Below are positions 1-8,248 of a stretch of 16,868 bases of DNA, in pieces (positions within the stretch are counted from its first letter, which is position 1; the number at the start of each line of letters is the position of its first letter). Position numbers and translations under genes: made by a program. The notes under the pieces are model-generated. The model was not told the DNA's origin. It saw nothing but the letters and a program-made list of their open reading frames with translations, and did not search any database. The stretch spans positions 1 through 16,868 of the forward strand of contig JALSPX010000267.1 in NCBI GenBank assembly GCA_026985755.1, in the 5' to 3' direction. Source of the stretch: Sulfurovum sp. (GTDB taxonomy: Bacteria; Campylobacterota; Campylobacteria; Campylobacterales; Sulfurovaceae).

Positions 1-1
1 C

Positions 2-85
2 TATCAAAAGAGCCTAGGGGACGCAATGTTGTGCGATGATGGTTCTTTAATAATCGGAGGTCAAAAGGTGTTTAGTTTACGATGA
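2..85 (+). CDS. birA: Biotin--protein ligase BirA, C-terminal end (partial)
   Basis: Only the last 27 codons and the TGA stop are in the window. The tail ends in a pattern of Asp-Gly-Ser-Leu-Ile-Ile-Gly-Gly followed by Lys-Val-Phe-Ser-Leu-Arg, which resembles the C-terminal SH3-like domain of biotin--acetyl-CoA-carboxylase ligases. BirA attaches biotin to the biotin carrier protein of acetyl-CoA carboxylase in the cytoplasm. The stop codon (83-85) overlaps the parA start (82-84) in an ATGA arrangement, so translation is probably coupled. In Campylobacter and relatives birA directly precedes parA, and that context is half of the argument. The fragment is too short for a firm call from sequence alone. 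Confidence 0.6.
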   Translation, partial: YQKSLGDAMLCDDGSLIIGGQKVFSLR

Positions 86-867
86 GTGAAGTGATAAGTA
101 TAGCCAACCAAAAAGGTGGCGTAGGAAAAACAACAACAGCAGTAAATTTAGCAGCATCTTTGGCTGAAAAAGGGTTAAAAGTCCTTTTGCTAGATATAGA
201 TCCACAGTCTAACGCCACGACTTCATTAGGCTTTTCTAGAGGTGATTATGAATTCAATATTTATCATGTACTTATTGGTTCTAAAAAACTCTCAGAAGTA
301 GTACTTAAAACTGCTATTGACAATCTCTCTCTGGCTCCATCTAATATTGGTCTTGTAGGAATAGAAAAAGAGTTTTACAATCCAAGTAAAAAAAATAGAG
401 AACTCGTGCTCAAAGAGAAGCTCAAAGAGGTCTCCAAAAAGTTTGATTTTATTATTATAGACTCACCTCCAGCATTGGGTCCGATTACAATTAACGCATT
501 GAGTGCTTCAGACTCTGTGATTATTCCTATACAGTGTGAATTTTTTGCACTGGAAGGTTTGGCACAATTATTGAATACTGTAAGTCTTTTGAAAAAGACG
601 ATTAATCCCAAGCTTAAAATAAAAGGTTTTTTACCTACGATGTATTCTGGGCAAAATAACCTTTCTAAACAAGTACTTGCAGACTTATCACATCATTTTA
701 AAGATAAACTTTTTCATATAAAAAAAGGCAAAACATGTATTGTTGTACCACGCAATGTGAAGATTGCAGAGGCACCAAGTTTTGGAAAACCTGTCACCTC
801 TTATGCCAATAGTTCAAAAGGGTCTGTAGCCTATAGAGATTTAGCCACAGTAATCGCAAGAGGTTAG
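82..867 (+). CDS. parA: Chromosome-partitioning ATPase ParA (Soj)
   Basis: ParA-family P-loop ATPase of 261 residues, the usual size for a chromosomal ParA without an N-terminal HTH domain. It binds DNA non-specifically as an ATP dimer and is stimulated by ParB to move origin regions apart. The deviant Walker A motif KGGVGKTT is at residues 11-18, with the signature lysine K11. The Walker A' segment (LLLDIDPQ) is at about 35-42, Walker B (FIIIDSPP) at 123-130, and the conserved C-terminal PRNVKIAEAPSFGKPV block at 223-238. The ATG start overlaps the birA stop, and a GGAGGT about 20 bases upstream is rather distant, which fits coupled translation. parB follows after 3 bases. All key residues are present. 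Confidence 0.97.
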   Translation: MSEVISIANQKGGVGKTTTAVNLAASLAEKGLKVLLLDIDPQSNATTSLGFSRGDYEFNIYHVLIGSKKLSEVVLKTAIDNLSLAPSNIGLVGIEKEFYNPSKKNRELVLKEKLKEVSKKFDFIIIDSPPALGPITINALSASDSVIIPIQCEFFALEGLAQLLNTVSLLKKTINPKLKIKGFLPTMYSGQNNLSKQVLADLSHHFKDKLFHIKKGKTCIVVPRNVKIAEAPSFGKPVTSYANSSKGSVAYRDLATVIARG

Positions 868-870
868 AGT

Positions 871-1755
871 ATGGCATTAGGTAGGGGACTAGGAGAGATA
901 CTCTCTGAAGTAGAAGAAGCATATGAAAAAGATTTATCTGAGTTAGATAATTTTGAGCTTGAAGCACAAGGGGCACGAATTGCTGAGATTTCAGTAGAGG
1001 CTATTAGCCCCAATCCTTTTCAGCCTCGTAAACATTTTAAGGAAGAAGCATTAAAAGAGCTTAGTCACTCTATCCAAGAGCATGGACTTCTTCAGCCTAT
1101 TGTTGTAATAGAAAAAGAGGAAGGTTATCTTCTTATAGCAGGTGAACGTCGTCTTCGTGCACACAAACTTGCTAAATTAGAGACAATTAAAGCCATTATC
1201 GCAGATGCTAGTATCGATGATATTAAATTACGAGAACTGGCTTTACTAGAAAACATACAAAGAGAAAATCTCAATGCTATAGAGCTGGCTAACTCCTATG
1301 CTGAGTTGATTGAAGTGCATAAAATTACACACGATGAACTATCGAGCATCGTCCATAAAAGTCGATCTCAGATTACAAACACAATGAGATTACTGTTGCT
1401 TTCGAAATATGCACAGGATACATTAATTGCTGGTAAAATATCCCAAGGTCATGCGAAGGTATTGGTAGGGATTGATGATAAAAAGCAAAAAATTGTGATA
1501 GACAGTATTATTGGACAAAAACTATCTGTACGGGAAACTGAACAGATAATTAAGGGATATAAATCTAATATTTCAAAGAAAGACGTATTACCAAAAATAA
1601 AAAAGTCTTCATTGCTGGAAAAGTATAGAGCAAAATTTGAAACATTGTTTCCTTTTAACTATCAAATGAAAAATAAAAGTATTGAAATTACTTTTAAAAA
1701 TGAAAAAGAAGTAGAAAAGTTTCTTCAGATATTTGATAAAAATAGTAGTATTTAA
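871..1755 (+). CDS. parB: Chromosome-partitioning protein ParB (Spo0J), CTP-dependent clamp
   Basis: ParB/Spo0J family protein of 294 residues, the usual length. It loads at parS sites, spreads as a CTP-bound sliding clamp and stimulates ParA. The N-terminus (MALGRGLGEIL) is the typical ParB start that contacts ParA. The N-terminal CTP-binding domain contains PNPFQPRKHF (about 48-57), GLLQPIVV (72-79) and the GERRLR box (91-96). ENIQRENLNAIELA (127-140) leads into the helix-turn-helix region (about 153-175), followed by a C-terminal dimerisation segment. It lies 3 bases after parA and was almost certainly co-transcribed with it. I could not find a convincing parS palindrome in the window, so the binding site must be elsewhere or diverged. 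Confidence 0.97.
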   Translation: MALGRGLGEILSEVEEAYEKDLSELDNFELEAQGARIAEISVEAISPNPFQPRKHFKEEALKELSHSIQEHGLLQPIVVIEKEEGYLLIAGERRLRAHKLAKLETIKAIIADASIDDIKLRELALLENIQRENLNAIELANSYAELIEVHKITHDELSSIVHKSRSQITNTMRLLLLSKYAQDTLIAGKISQGHAKVLVGIDDKKQKIVIDSIIGQKLSVRETEQIIKGYKSNISKKDVLPKIKKSSLLEKYRAKFETLFPFNYQMKNKSIEITFKNEKEVEKFLQIFDKNSSI

Positions 1756-1780
1756 AGTAGAAAAAGTAAGTTATTATACT

Positions 1781-1795
1781 GAGAATGATATTTTC
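1781..1795. promoter_or_regulatory. Imperfect inverted repeat resembling half of a Fur box
   Basis: Between parB and atpF' the sequence GAGAATGATATTTTC has arms GAGAAT and ATTTTC that pair at 5 of 6 positions around a GAT centre. It directly follows a TATACT hexamer (1775-1780). It resembles the GATAAT-type Fur/PerR-family operators, but the match is partial and AT-rich DNA gives such matches easily. Treat it as a candidate only. Confidence 0.15.
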
Positions 1796-1847
1796 TTTCT
1801 TTTTTTACATACTGCGTCGTATTTTAATCAAAACCACATCTCATTCA

Positions 1848-1856
1848 TGTTAAAAT
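1848..1856 (+). promoter_or_regulatory. Extended -10 promoter of the ATP synthase operon
   Basis: TGTTAAAAT matches an extended -10 element (TGn plus TAAAAT, 5 of 6 to TATAAT). Transcription would begin near 1863, leaving a leader of about 20 bases that holds the GAGGAG ribosome binding site (1872-1877) ahead of the atpF' ATG at 1883. No clear -35 is visible, which is common for sigma-70 promoters in Campylobacterota. The identical 9-mer recurs at 15301-15309 before another gene at a similar distance, which supports the call. Confidence 0.4.
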
Positions 1857-1882
1857 TCCTCGAAATTACATGAGGAGTTTTA

Positions 1883-2305
1883 ATGCTTGACCTACATTTA
1901 CCATTAATGTTGTTTGTCTTGGTTTTATTTCTAATCCTTCTTGTTCTTTTAAATAATATGCTGTTCAAACCCTTGGTAAAGTTTATGGATGACAGGGATG
2001 CCTCAATAGCAAAAGATTTAGAAGCTGCAAAAAGTTTTAGTGAAAACACAGATGAACTAAAAGCCAAAGCAGATGAAATAATTAGCAAAGCTAAAAATGA
2101 AGCTGCACAAATTAGACAAAAAACAGTTGATGAAGAAAAAGCATTGGCTGGAAGTAAAGTAGAAAAGAAACAAAATGAAATTGCACAAGAGTATGAAAGC
2201 TTTGTCACTAGACTTGCTTCTGAAAAAGAGAACCTCAAAAAAGAGTTACTTTCTCAAGTACCCCTTTTTAAAGAGAGCTTAAAAGCTAAGTTTAGCAAAT
2301 TATAA
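1883..2305 (+). CDS. atpF': ATP synthase Fo subunit b' (peripheral stalk)
   Basis: Small b'-type stalk subunit of 140 residues. It has one N-terminal membrane helix (about residues 4-25, very Leu/Val-rich) followed by a long charged Ala/Glu/Lys coiled coil that would pair with subunit b and hold F1 against rotation. The sequence after the helix (FKPLVKFMDDRDASIAKDL, about 28-46) is typical of b/b' proteins. It is the first gene of the operon and has a good GAGGAG site 5 bases before its ATG. Split b and b' genes are standard in Campylobacterota and in phototrophs. The longer atpF follows 11 bases downstream. Confidence 0.93.
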   Translation: MLDLHLPLMLFVLVLFLILLVLLNNMLFKPLVKFMDDRDASIAKDLEAAKSFSENTDELKAKADEIISKAKNEAAQIRQKTVDEEKALAGSKVEKKQNEIAQEYESFVTRLASEKENLKKELLSQVPLFKESLKAKFSKL

Positions 2306-2316
2306 GAAGGATAGAT

Positions 2317-2871
2317 ATGAAAAAATCAATAATGTTCTCTTTTTTGTTGCTCCCACTTATGCTTATAGCATCTGGGGATGCAGAATCAACACGTTACTTT
2401 GCTCAGACAGGGAGAGAAACAGACTTTTTCCCAAGAGTAGTAAACTTTATTATTTTTGCTGCATTACTCTATTATCTATTAGCTAATCCTATTAAAAACT
2501 TTTTTAAAGAGAGAAAAGAGGGGATTGCGAAGCAGTTAAATGAGATAGAAGAAAAACTTCAAGCTGCAAAACTTGCAAAGAAAGAAGCACAACTGCAATT
2601 AGAAGAATCCGAAAAGAGAGCAGGACAAATTATTGCTGATGCTCAAAAAGAGGCAAAACTTCTTGCAGAAAAAATTATACAATCTACACAAGTAGAGTTG
2701 GATAATCTAACTAAACAATTTGAAGAGCAAGCAACTTTAGAAGAGCGTAAAGCTGCCAGAGAAACAATTGATGAAGTATTAAGTGAAAATATTACAAATG
2801 ATGATATCTCACTTGATGAGAAAAAAGTGATTGATATTATCTCTACAAATGTAGATAAGAAGGTGGCATAG
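2317..2871 (+). CDS. atpF: ATP synthase Fo subunit b (peripheral stalk)
   Basis: Subunit b of 184 residues. Unlike b' it begins with a short hydrophobic, signal-peptide-like stretch (about 1-20, ending near Ala-Ser-Gly-Asp-Ala). A second membrane helix follows at about 41-58 (VVNFIIFAALLYYLLANP), then an Ala/Glu/Lys/Gln-rich coiled coil to the C-terminus. Campylobacter-type AtpF proteins have this same extra leader; whether it is cleaved cannot be told from sequence. The protein pairs with b' and binds delta at the top of F1. The start is supported by an AAGAAGG site just upstream. The stop is one base before the atpH ATG, so the two are probably translationally coupled. Confidence 0.95.
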   Translation: MKKSIMFSFLLLPLMLIASGDAESTRYFAQTGRETDFFPRVVNFIIFAALLYYLLANPIKNFFKERKEGIAKQLNEIEEKLQAAKLAKKEAQLQLEESEKRAGQIIADAQKEAKLLAEKIIQSTQVELDNLTKQFEEQATLEERKAARETIDEVLSENITNDDISLDEKKVIDIISTNVDKKVA

Positions 2872-2872
2872 G

Positions 2873-3400
2873 ATGGAAGAATTAATTGCTAAAAGATATG
2901 TAAAAGCACTTTCCTCTGTGAGTAAAAATATAGTTGATATAGCAGATGCTCTTAATCTACTTACTGTAGCGATCGATGCACCTGAAATAAGAAAAATACT
3001 TCTTTCTCCTATTATAGAGAGTGATAAAAAAACTGAGATGATTTTGGCTACACTTGGCAATAGTGCAGATGTTACGCTTGTCAACTTTATTAAAATCCTA
3101 GGTGAAAATAAAAGACTTGATTTAATTCCTGCAATTTCAAAAGTATTAAACAGTAACTTGCAAAAAGTTTCAAATAAGTATGAAGGCGTATTAAAATCAA
3201 AAAAGAGACTTGATGAAAAAGCCGTAAGCAACCTTGAAGAGACACTTGCAAAATATACAGGTTCTACAATTAAGTTAGCTCAAGAGAAGTCAGATCTTGA
3301 TGGCTTACGTGTTTCTGTAGATGATTTAGGTATTGAGGTAAACTTCTCTAAGCAGAGAGTTAAAGAACAACTAATTGATTTCATCAAGAAATCTTTATAG
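2873..3400 (+). CDS. atpH: ATP synthase F1 subunit delta
   Basis: Delta (OSCP-type) subunit of 175 residues, normal length. It sits on top of the alpha/beta hexamer and links it to the b/b' stalk. The N-terminal helical domain begins with AKRYVKAL (about 6-13), which is typical. The C-terminal family signature is visible as LDGLRVSVDDLGIEVNFSK (142-160), which aligns with the usual G-V-x-x-x-x-x-x-I-D-x-S pattern, followed by RVKEQL. One base separates it from atpF. There is a 24-base gap with a strong AAAGGAG site before atpA. Confidence 0.95.
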   Translation: MEELIAKRYVKALSSVSKNIVDIADALNLLTVAIDAPEIRKILLSPIIESDKKTEMILATLGNSADVTLVNFIKILGENKRLDLIPAISKVLNSNLQKVSNKYEGVLKSKKRLDEKAVSNLEETLAKYTGSTIKLAQEKSDLDGLRVSVDDLGIEVNFSKQRVKEQLIDFIKKSL

Positions 3401-3424
3401 TTAACAAATAGAAAGGAGTAGTCA

Positions 3425-4939
3425 GTGGCAGTTAAATTGCAAGCAGATGAGATAAGTTCAATCATTAAAGAGAGAATTGAAAATTTTGAAATTGATGTAG
3501 ATATCAATGAAGTAGGTAAGGTAGTAGGTATCGCAGATGGTATTGCAACAGTATATGGTCTTAACAATGTTATGGCTGGTGAAGTTGTAGAGTTTGATAA
3601 TGGTGCTAGAGGACTTGTGCTTAACCTAGAAGAAGCAAATGTAGGTGTGGTTGTACTTGGTTCAAGTGCAGGTATCAGAGAAGGCATGAGTGTAAAAAGA
3701 GCGGGAGAACTTCTTAAGACCCCTGTAGGTGATGGACTTATGGGTAGAGTCGTGAACTCTCTTGGTGAACCTGTAGATGGCAAAGGTGCTATTGAAGCAA
3801 CTGAGCATAGACTTATTGAAGAAAAAGCACCTGGTATCATGGCTAGAAAATCGGTACATGAACCACTTCAAACTGGTATCAAAGCAATTGATGCACTTGT
3901 ACCGGTAGGACGCGGTCAAAGAGAGCTTATTATTGGTGATAGACAAACAGGTAAAACAACTTTAGCTATTGATACAATCATCAACCAAAAAGGTCAAGAT
4001 GTTGTATGTATCTATGTTGCGATTGGTCAAAAACAATCAACTGTAGCGGCTACAGTGAAAAAACTTGAAGAGCATGGTGCAATGGATTATACTATCATTG
4101 TTACTGCTGGTGCAGCTGAATCTTCAGCACTTCAGTTCCTCGCGCCTTATGCAGGTGTGACTATGGCTGAATACTTTAGGGACAATGGTAGACATGCAGT
4201 TATCTTTTATGATGATCTTTCTAAACATGCTGTTGCATATAGAGAGATGTCACTTATCCTTCGCCGTCCTCCAGGTCGTGAAGCATATCCAGGGGATGTT
4301 TTCTACCTACATTCAAGACTTCTTGAAAGAGCTGCAAAACTTTCTGATGCATTAGGTGCGGGTTCTATTACCGCATTCCCGATTATTGAAACACAAGCAG
4401 GCGATGTTGCAGCATATATTCCAACAAACGTCATTTCTATTACTGATGGTCAAATCTTCCTTGAGACTGACTTGTTTAACTCAGGTATTAGACCAGCGAT
4501 TAACGTAGGACTTTCTGTATCTAGAGTTGGTGGTGCTGCACAAATTAAAGCAACGAAACAAGTATCTGGAACGTTAAGACTTGACCTTGCTTCTTTTAGA
4601 GAGCTTCAGGCATTTGCACAGTTTGCTTCTGATCTCGATGATCATACAAGGGGACAATTAGAACGTGGACAGAGAATGGTAGAGGTACTAAAACAAGGAC
4701 CATATGCGCCTGTACCTATTGAAAAACAAGTGGTGATTATCTTTGCTGGTGCCAATGGTTATCTTGATGATATTCCTGCATCTGCTGTAACGAAATTTGA
4801 GGCAGACCTTATGCCATTTATGGAAGCAAAATATTCAAATATTTTAGATGCTATTAGAAATGAGAAAAAAATATCTGATGATACAGACGCAGAATTACGT
4901 AAAGCTATCGAAGACTTTAAAGCTTCATTTGCAGCATAA
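3425..4939 (+). CDS. atpA: ATP synthase F1 subunit alpha
   Basis: Alpha subunit of 504 residues, full length. It alternates with beta in the F1 hexamer and holds the non-catalytic nucleotide sites. Visible are Walker A GDRQTGKT (171-178), Walker B region HAVIFYDDLSKHA (257-269) and the alpha signature PAINVGLSVSRVGG (357-370). The last includes Arg367, equivalent to the arginine finger that completes the neighbouring catalytic site. The start is GTG at 3425, chosen because AAAGGAG lies 6 bases before it and MAVKLQADEIS is the usual N-terminus. No ATG fits better. Codon choice and GC are the highest of the window, as expected for a strongly expressed gene. Confidence 0.98.
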   Translation: MAVKLQADEISSIIKERIENFEIDVDINEVGKVVGIADGIATVYGLNNVMAGEVVEFDNGARGLVLNLEEANVGVVVLGSSAGIREGMSVKRAGELLKTPVGDGLMGRVVNSLGEPVDGKGAIEATEHRLIEEKAPGIMARKSVHEPLQTGIKAIDALVPVGRGQRELIIGDRQTGKTTLAIDTIINQKGQDVVCIYVAIGQKQSTVAATVKKLEEHGAMDYTIIVTAGAAESSALQFLAPYAGVTMAEYFRDNGRHAVIFYDDLSKHAVAYREMSLILRRPPGREAYPGDVFYLHSRLLERAAKLSDALGAGSITAFPIIETQAGDVAAYIPTNVISITDGQIFLETDLFNSGIRPAINVGLSVSRVGGAAQIKATKQVSGTLRLDLASFRELQAFAQFASDLDDHTRGQLERGQRMVEVLKQGPYAPVPIEKQVVIIFAGANGYLDDIPASAVTKFEADLMPFMEAKYSNILDAIRNEKKISDDTDAELRKAIEDFKASFAA

Positions 4940-4951
4940 GAAAGGCTAAAT

Positions 4952-5839
4952 ATGGCTAATTTAAAAGAGATAAAGCGTAAGATAGGATCTGTTAAAAATA
5001 CACAGAAGACTACAAACGCTATGAAACTTGTCTCTTCTGCAAAACTGAAAAGAACAGAAGAGCTGGCTAAAAAGTCTAGAGTCTATGCAGAAAAATTGAC
5101 GGAGCTTCTTACTGAGATTGCTCAGAAGATGCAAAATGCAAATGCTGAGGGTATAGACAATGTTTACTTTAAAGATGGAGAAAACCCTAAAAGAGTAGAT
5201 ATTGTATTTATTACAGCAGACAAAGGTCTTTGTGGTGGATTTAACTCTCAAACGATTAAGAGTGTAAGTAAATTACTCGAAGAATATAAAGCAAAGGATG
5301 TCAAAGTACGTCTTAGAGCAGTGGGTAGAAAAGGAATTGATTTCTTTAAATTCAACAATATTGAATTGAGTGATGAAATTATTGGTCTTTCTGCTGCACC
5401 AGACTTTAAGACGGCATCTGAGTTTATCTCTGAGATAGCAGATGCTTATGTAAGTGGTGAAACAGATAAAGTAATCATTGTTCACAACGGCTATGTCAAT
5501 ATGATTACCCAAGAATTAAGAGTGGATCAAGTATTGCCAGTGGATACGACAAGGTTGGAATTAGATACGGTATCTACATCTGAACTTGAAGTTGAACCAG
5601 ATGATGATGACACATTATTAGATGCATTAGTGAAGCGATATGTGGAATATACTATGTATTATTCACTTATTGATTCGTTAGCAGCTGAACATTCAGCTCG
5701 TATGCAGGCGATGGATGCAGCAACCAAAAATGCAAAAGAGATGGTAAAAGAGTTGAACGTCAAGTACAACAAAGCCAGACAAGAAGCAATTACGACTGAG
5801 CTCATTGAGATTATCAGTGGTATGGAATCAATGAAATAA
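4952..5839 (+). CDS. atpG: ATP synthase F1 subunit gamma (central rotor)
   Basis: Gamma subunit of 295 residues. It is the asymmetric shaft turned by the c-ring inside the alpha3beta3 barrel. The N-terminal helix carries the typical IKRKIGSVKNTQKTTNAMKL (7-26), and the middle Rossmann-like domain carries TADKGLCGGFN (88-98). The C-terminal helix has the family signature SARMQAMDAATKNA (248-261). An acidic run of four Asp (217-220) lies just before the C-terminal helix. It is in line with its neighbours: 12 bases after atpA with an AAGAAAGG site, and 12 bases before atpD. Confidence 0.97.
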   Translation: MANLKEIKRKIGSVKNTQKTTNAMKLVSSAKLKRTEELAKKSRVYAEKLTELLTEIAQKMQNANAEGIDNVYFKDGENPKRVDIVFITADKGLCGGFNSQTIKSVSKLLEEYKAKDVKVRLRAVGRKGIDFFKFNNIELSDEIIGLSAAPDFKTASEFISEIADAYVSGETDKVIIVHNGYVNMITQELRVDQVLPVDTTRLELDTVSTSELEVEPDDDDTLLDALVKRYVEYTMYYSLIDSLAAEHSARMQAMDAATKNAKEMVKELNVKYNKARQEAITTELIEIISGMESMK

Positions 5840-5851
5840 TTAGGAGAAAAA

Positions 5852-7252
5852 ATGATAGGTAAAATAGTACAAGTCTTAGGTCCAGTAATTGATGTGGATT
5901 TTACAGACTATCTACCAGAGATTAATGAAGCTTTAGAGACAATCAATGTAGTTGATGGTAAAGAACAAAGATTGGTTTTAGAAGTAGCAGCACAGCTTGG
6001 TGACAATAGAGTAAGAACTATTGCTATGGATATGAGTGAAGGTCTTGTAAGAGGTCAAGAAGTGAAAGCTACAGGTTCTTCTATTAAAGTACCAGTTGGT
6101 GAAGAAGTACTTGGACGTATTTTCAATGTTATCGGTGAAGCTATCGATGATGCAGGTGATGTGAATGCAAAAGAGTACTGGTCAATTCATAGAGATCCAC
6201 CAGCGTTTGAAGACCAAAGTACAAAAACGGAAGTATTTGAAACAGGTATCAAAGTAGTTGATCTTCTCGCACCATATAACAAAGGTGGGAAAGTTGGATT
6301 ATTTGGTGGTGCGGGTGTTGGTAAAACCGTTATTATTATGGAGCTTATTAACAACGTTGCGATGAAACACTCTGGTTACTCAGTATTTGCTGGTGTTGGG
6401 GAAAGAACACGTGAAGGGAATGACCTTTATTACGAAATGAAAGAGTCAAACGTACTTGACAAAGTTGCACTCTGTTATGGTCAAATGTCAGAGCCTCCAG
6501 GAGCACGTAACCGTATTGCACTTACTGGTCTTACTATGGCTGAGTACTTTAGAGATGAAATGGGACTAGATGTATTGATGTTTATCGATAATATCTTTAG
6601 ATTTGCACAATCAGGTTCTGAGATGTCTGCACTTCTTGGGCGTATCCCTTCAGCTGTGGGTTACCAACCAACACTAGCTAGAGAGATGGGTGCACTTCAA
6701 GAGCGTATTACATCTACAACCAAAGGTTCTATTACATCTGTCCAAGCTGTATATGTTCCTGCGGATGACTTGACAGACCCAGCTCCAGCTTCTGTATTTG
6801 CTCACTTGGATGCAACGACAGTGCTTAACAGATCTATTGCAGAAAAAGGTATCTATCCCGCGGTTGATCCACTTGACTCAACCTCAAGAATGCTTGATCC
6901 ACAAATCGTTGGTGAAGAGCACTATGGGATTGCAACAGGCGTGCAGCAAATTCTTCAAAAGTACAAAGACCTTCAGGATATCATTGCGATTCTTGGTATG
7001 GATGAGCTTTCTGAAGATGACAAACTTGTGGTTGAAAGAGCAAGAAAGATTGAGAAATACCTTTCTCAGCCATTCCACGTTGCGGAAGTCTTTACAGGTT
7101 CTCCAGGTGTATATGTTACTCTTGATGATACAATCGAAGGATTTAAAGGTCTTCTTGAAGGTAAATACGACCATATGAATGAAGCAGCATTCTATATGGT
7201 AGGAAATATGGATGAGGCGATTGCTAAAAACGAAAAGATTAACGCCAAATAA
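5852..7252 (+). CDS. atpD: ATP synthase F1 subunit beta (catalytic)
   Basis: Catalytic beta subunit of 466 residues, full length. Walker A is GGAGVGKT (152-159). The catalytic glutamate is E184 in GERTREGND. Walker B is VLMFIDNIFRF (241-251) with D246. The alpha/beta signature PAVDPLDSTS is at 336-345, and the DELSEDD loop that contacts gamma is at 384-390. All residues needed for ATP synthesis and hydrolysis are present. A TAGGAG ribosome binding site precedes the ATG. Confidence 0.98.
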   Translation: MIGKIVQVLGPVIDVDFTDYLPEINEALETINVVDGKEQRLVLEVAAQLGDNRVRTIAMDMSEGLVRGQEVKATGSSIKVPVGEEVLGRIFNVIGEAIDDAGDVNAKEYWSIHRDPPAFEDQSTKTEVFETGIKVVDLLAPYNKGGKVGLFGGAGVGKTVIIMELINNVAMKHSGYSVFAGVGERTREGNDLYYEMKESNVLDKVALCYGQMSEPPGARNRIALTGLTMAEYFRDEMGLDVLMFIDNIFRFAQSGSEMSALLGRIPSAVGYQPTLAREMGALQERITSTTKGSITSVQAVYVPADDLTDPAPASVFAHLDATTVLNRSIAEKGIYPAVDPLDSTSRMLDPQIVGEEHYGIATGVQQILQKYKDLQDIIAILGMDELSEDDKLVVERARKIEKYLSQPFHVAEVFTGSPGVYVTLDDTIEGFKGLLEGKYDHMNEAAFYMVGNMDEAIAKNEKINAK

Positions 7253-7258
7253 AGCGTA

Positions 7259-7277
7259 ATCCTTATCTTTAAAGGAT
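7259..7277 (+). promoter_or_regulatory. Hairpin that could mask the atpC ribosome binding site
   Basis: ATCCTT (7259-7264) and AAGGAT (7272-7277) are perfect complements around a 7-base loop. The 3' arm is the Shine-Dalgarno region of atpC (AAAGGA, 7271-7276). In the mRNA the fold would hide the site, so atpC translation might depend on ribosomes arriving from atpD. The stem is short and AU-rich, so its effect is uncertain. Confidence 0.35.
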
Positions 7278-7281
7278 ATTT

Positions 7282-7668
7282 ATGGAACTCATGAAACTAG
7301 AAATCATTACGCCTAATGGTGTGATATTTGATGGTGAAGTAAAACAAGTAACTCTACCAGGGTCAGAAGGTGAATTCGGTGTTTTAGCTGGTCACGCTAC
7401 TTTGGTATCTTTACTTGATACTGGTGTTATTGTTTATGAAAGAGCAGATTCTAAGGAGACAGCAGTAGCTATTAATTCTGGATATGTCAAAGTAGATGAG
7501 GGTAAAACCACATGTATTGTTGATGGTGCAGTAGCACTTTCAGGAGAGGATAGTGATTTAGCAAAAGCATTAGAAGCAGCCAAAGCGTTACTAGAAAAAG
7601 CACAGGCTTCAAGCACAGCTATTGCTGCAGCTGTGTCTAAAGTGGAACAAATAGGGAAATCTTTATAG
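7282..7668 (+). CDS. atpC: ATP synthase F1 subunit epsilon
   Basis: Epsilon subunit of 128 residues. It couples gamma to the c-ring and can inhibit ATP hydrolysis. The N-terminal beta-sandwich contains the conserved LPGSEGEFGVLAGHATLVSLL (25-45). The C-terminal part (about 86-128) is the Ala-rich helical hairpin. The first ATG (7282) is preferred because AAAGGA ends 5 bases before it. A second Met at codon 4 is possible, since many homologues begin near MKLEIITPNG. It is the last gene of the ATP synthase block, and the next ORF starts after one spacer base. Confidence 0.95.
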   Translation: MELMKLEIITPNGVIFDGEVKQVTLPGSEGEFGVLAGHATLVSLLDTGVIVYERADSKETAVAINSGYVKVDEGKTTCIVDGAVALSGEDSDLAKALEAAKALLEKAQASSTAIAAAVSKVEQIGKSL

Positions 7669-7669
7669 T

Positions 7670-8248
7670 TTGGATACACTTCTTCATTATTTCACCCAAA
7701 GTAGTGCAATCACCATAGTTGTGCTCTTGGGACTTTCTATCTATTTTATTGCTACATTTTGGATATTTTTAGATAGGTTGTATGTACTCAACTCACGCAT
7801 TAAATCAGAAGCAATCTCACTCAAATCACTCTACACAGGTCAGTCAAAATCAGTGACAAGTAATTCACTTATTTTTACTTATCTTTCTCGAGTAAATCAG
7901 CCTAACAAAGCAATACTAGAAGCTGCGTCTTCAGATGCCATAAGGGTCTCTACAAAAGGACTCACGTGGCTTTCCATTATTGCATCAACTTCTCCGTTTA
8001 TTGGTTTATTTGGAACTGTTATTGGTATATTGGAAACCTTTTCTAAGCTAGGGTCACAATCAAGTGCCAGTTTATCAGTAGTCGCTCCAGCTATTTCGGA
8101 GGCGCTTATTGCAACTGCAGCAGGGATTGCTGTAGCGATATTTGCATATACTTTTCATCTTATTTTAAAAAGAAAAGCATACGAACTCTCATCTCTTCTT
8201 TCTTCTCAATCAGAAGTGATACTTTCTCAGGTCAATGAGGATATGTAA
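7670..8248 (+). CDS. MotA/TolQ/ExbB family proton channel protein
   Basis: Inner-membrane protein of 192 residues of the TolQ/ExbB family. With its ExbD/TolR partner it forms a proton channel that drives a TonB/TolA protein. Three membrane segments are visible at about 14-34, 100-122 and 142-166. The family blocks SPFIGLFGTVIGI (108-120) and ISEALIATAAGIAVAI (142-157) are intact. The start is a TTG one base after the atpC stop; no in-frame ATG occurs until the very end, and the N-terminus fits homologues. A weak AGGGA lies 12 bases upstream, so translation probably depends on atpC. In C. jejuni the syntenic gene is exbB3/tolQ-like. Position suggests the Tol-Pal role, but sequence alone does not separate TolQ from ExbB. 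Confidence 0.93.
   Translation: MDTLLHYFTQSSAITIVVLLGLSIYFIATFWIFLDRLYVLNSRIKSEAISLKSLYTGQSKSVTSNSLIFTYLSRVNQPNKAILEAASSDAIRVSTKGLTWLSIIASTSPFIGLFGTVIGILETFSKLGSQSSASLSVVAPAISEALIATAAGIAVAIFAYTFHLILKRKAYELSSLLSSQSEVILSQVNEDM

Noticed and set aside
1..1882. A parS site near parAB
   Set aside because: I looked for the TGTTTCACGTGAAACA-type palindrome and saw no convincing match, only single half-site-like strings.
6798..7178. Second + strand open frame inside atpD
   Set aside because: It lies in another frame of a strongly conserved gene, and its translation has no coherent domain.
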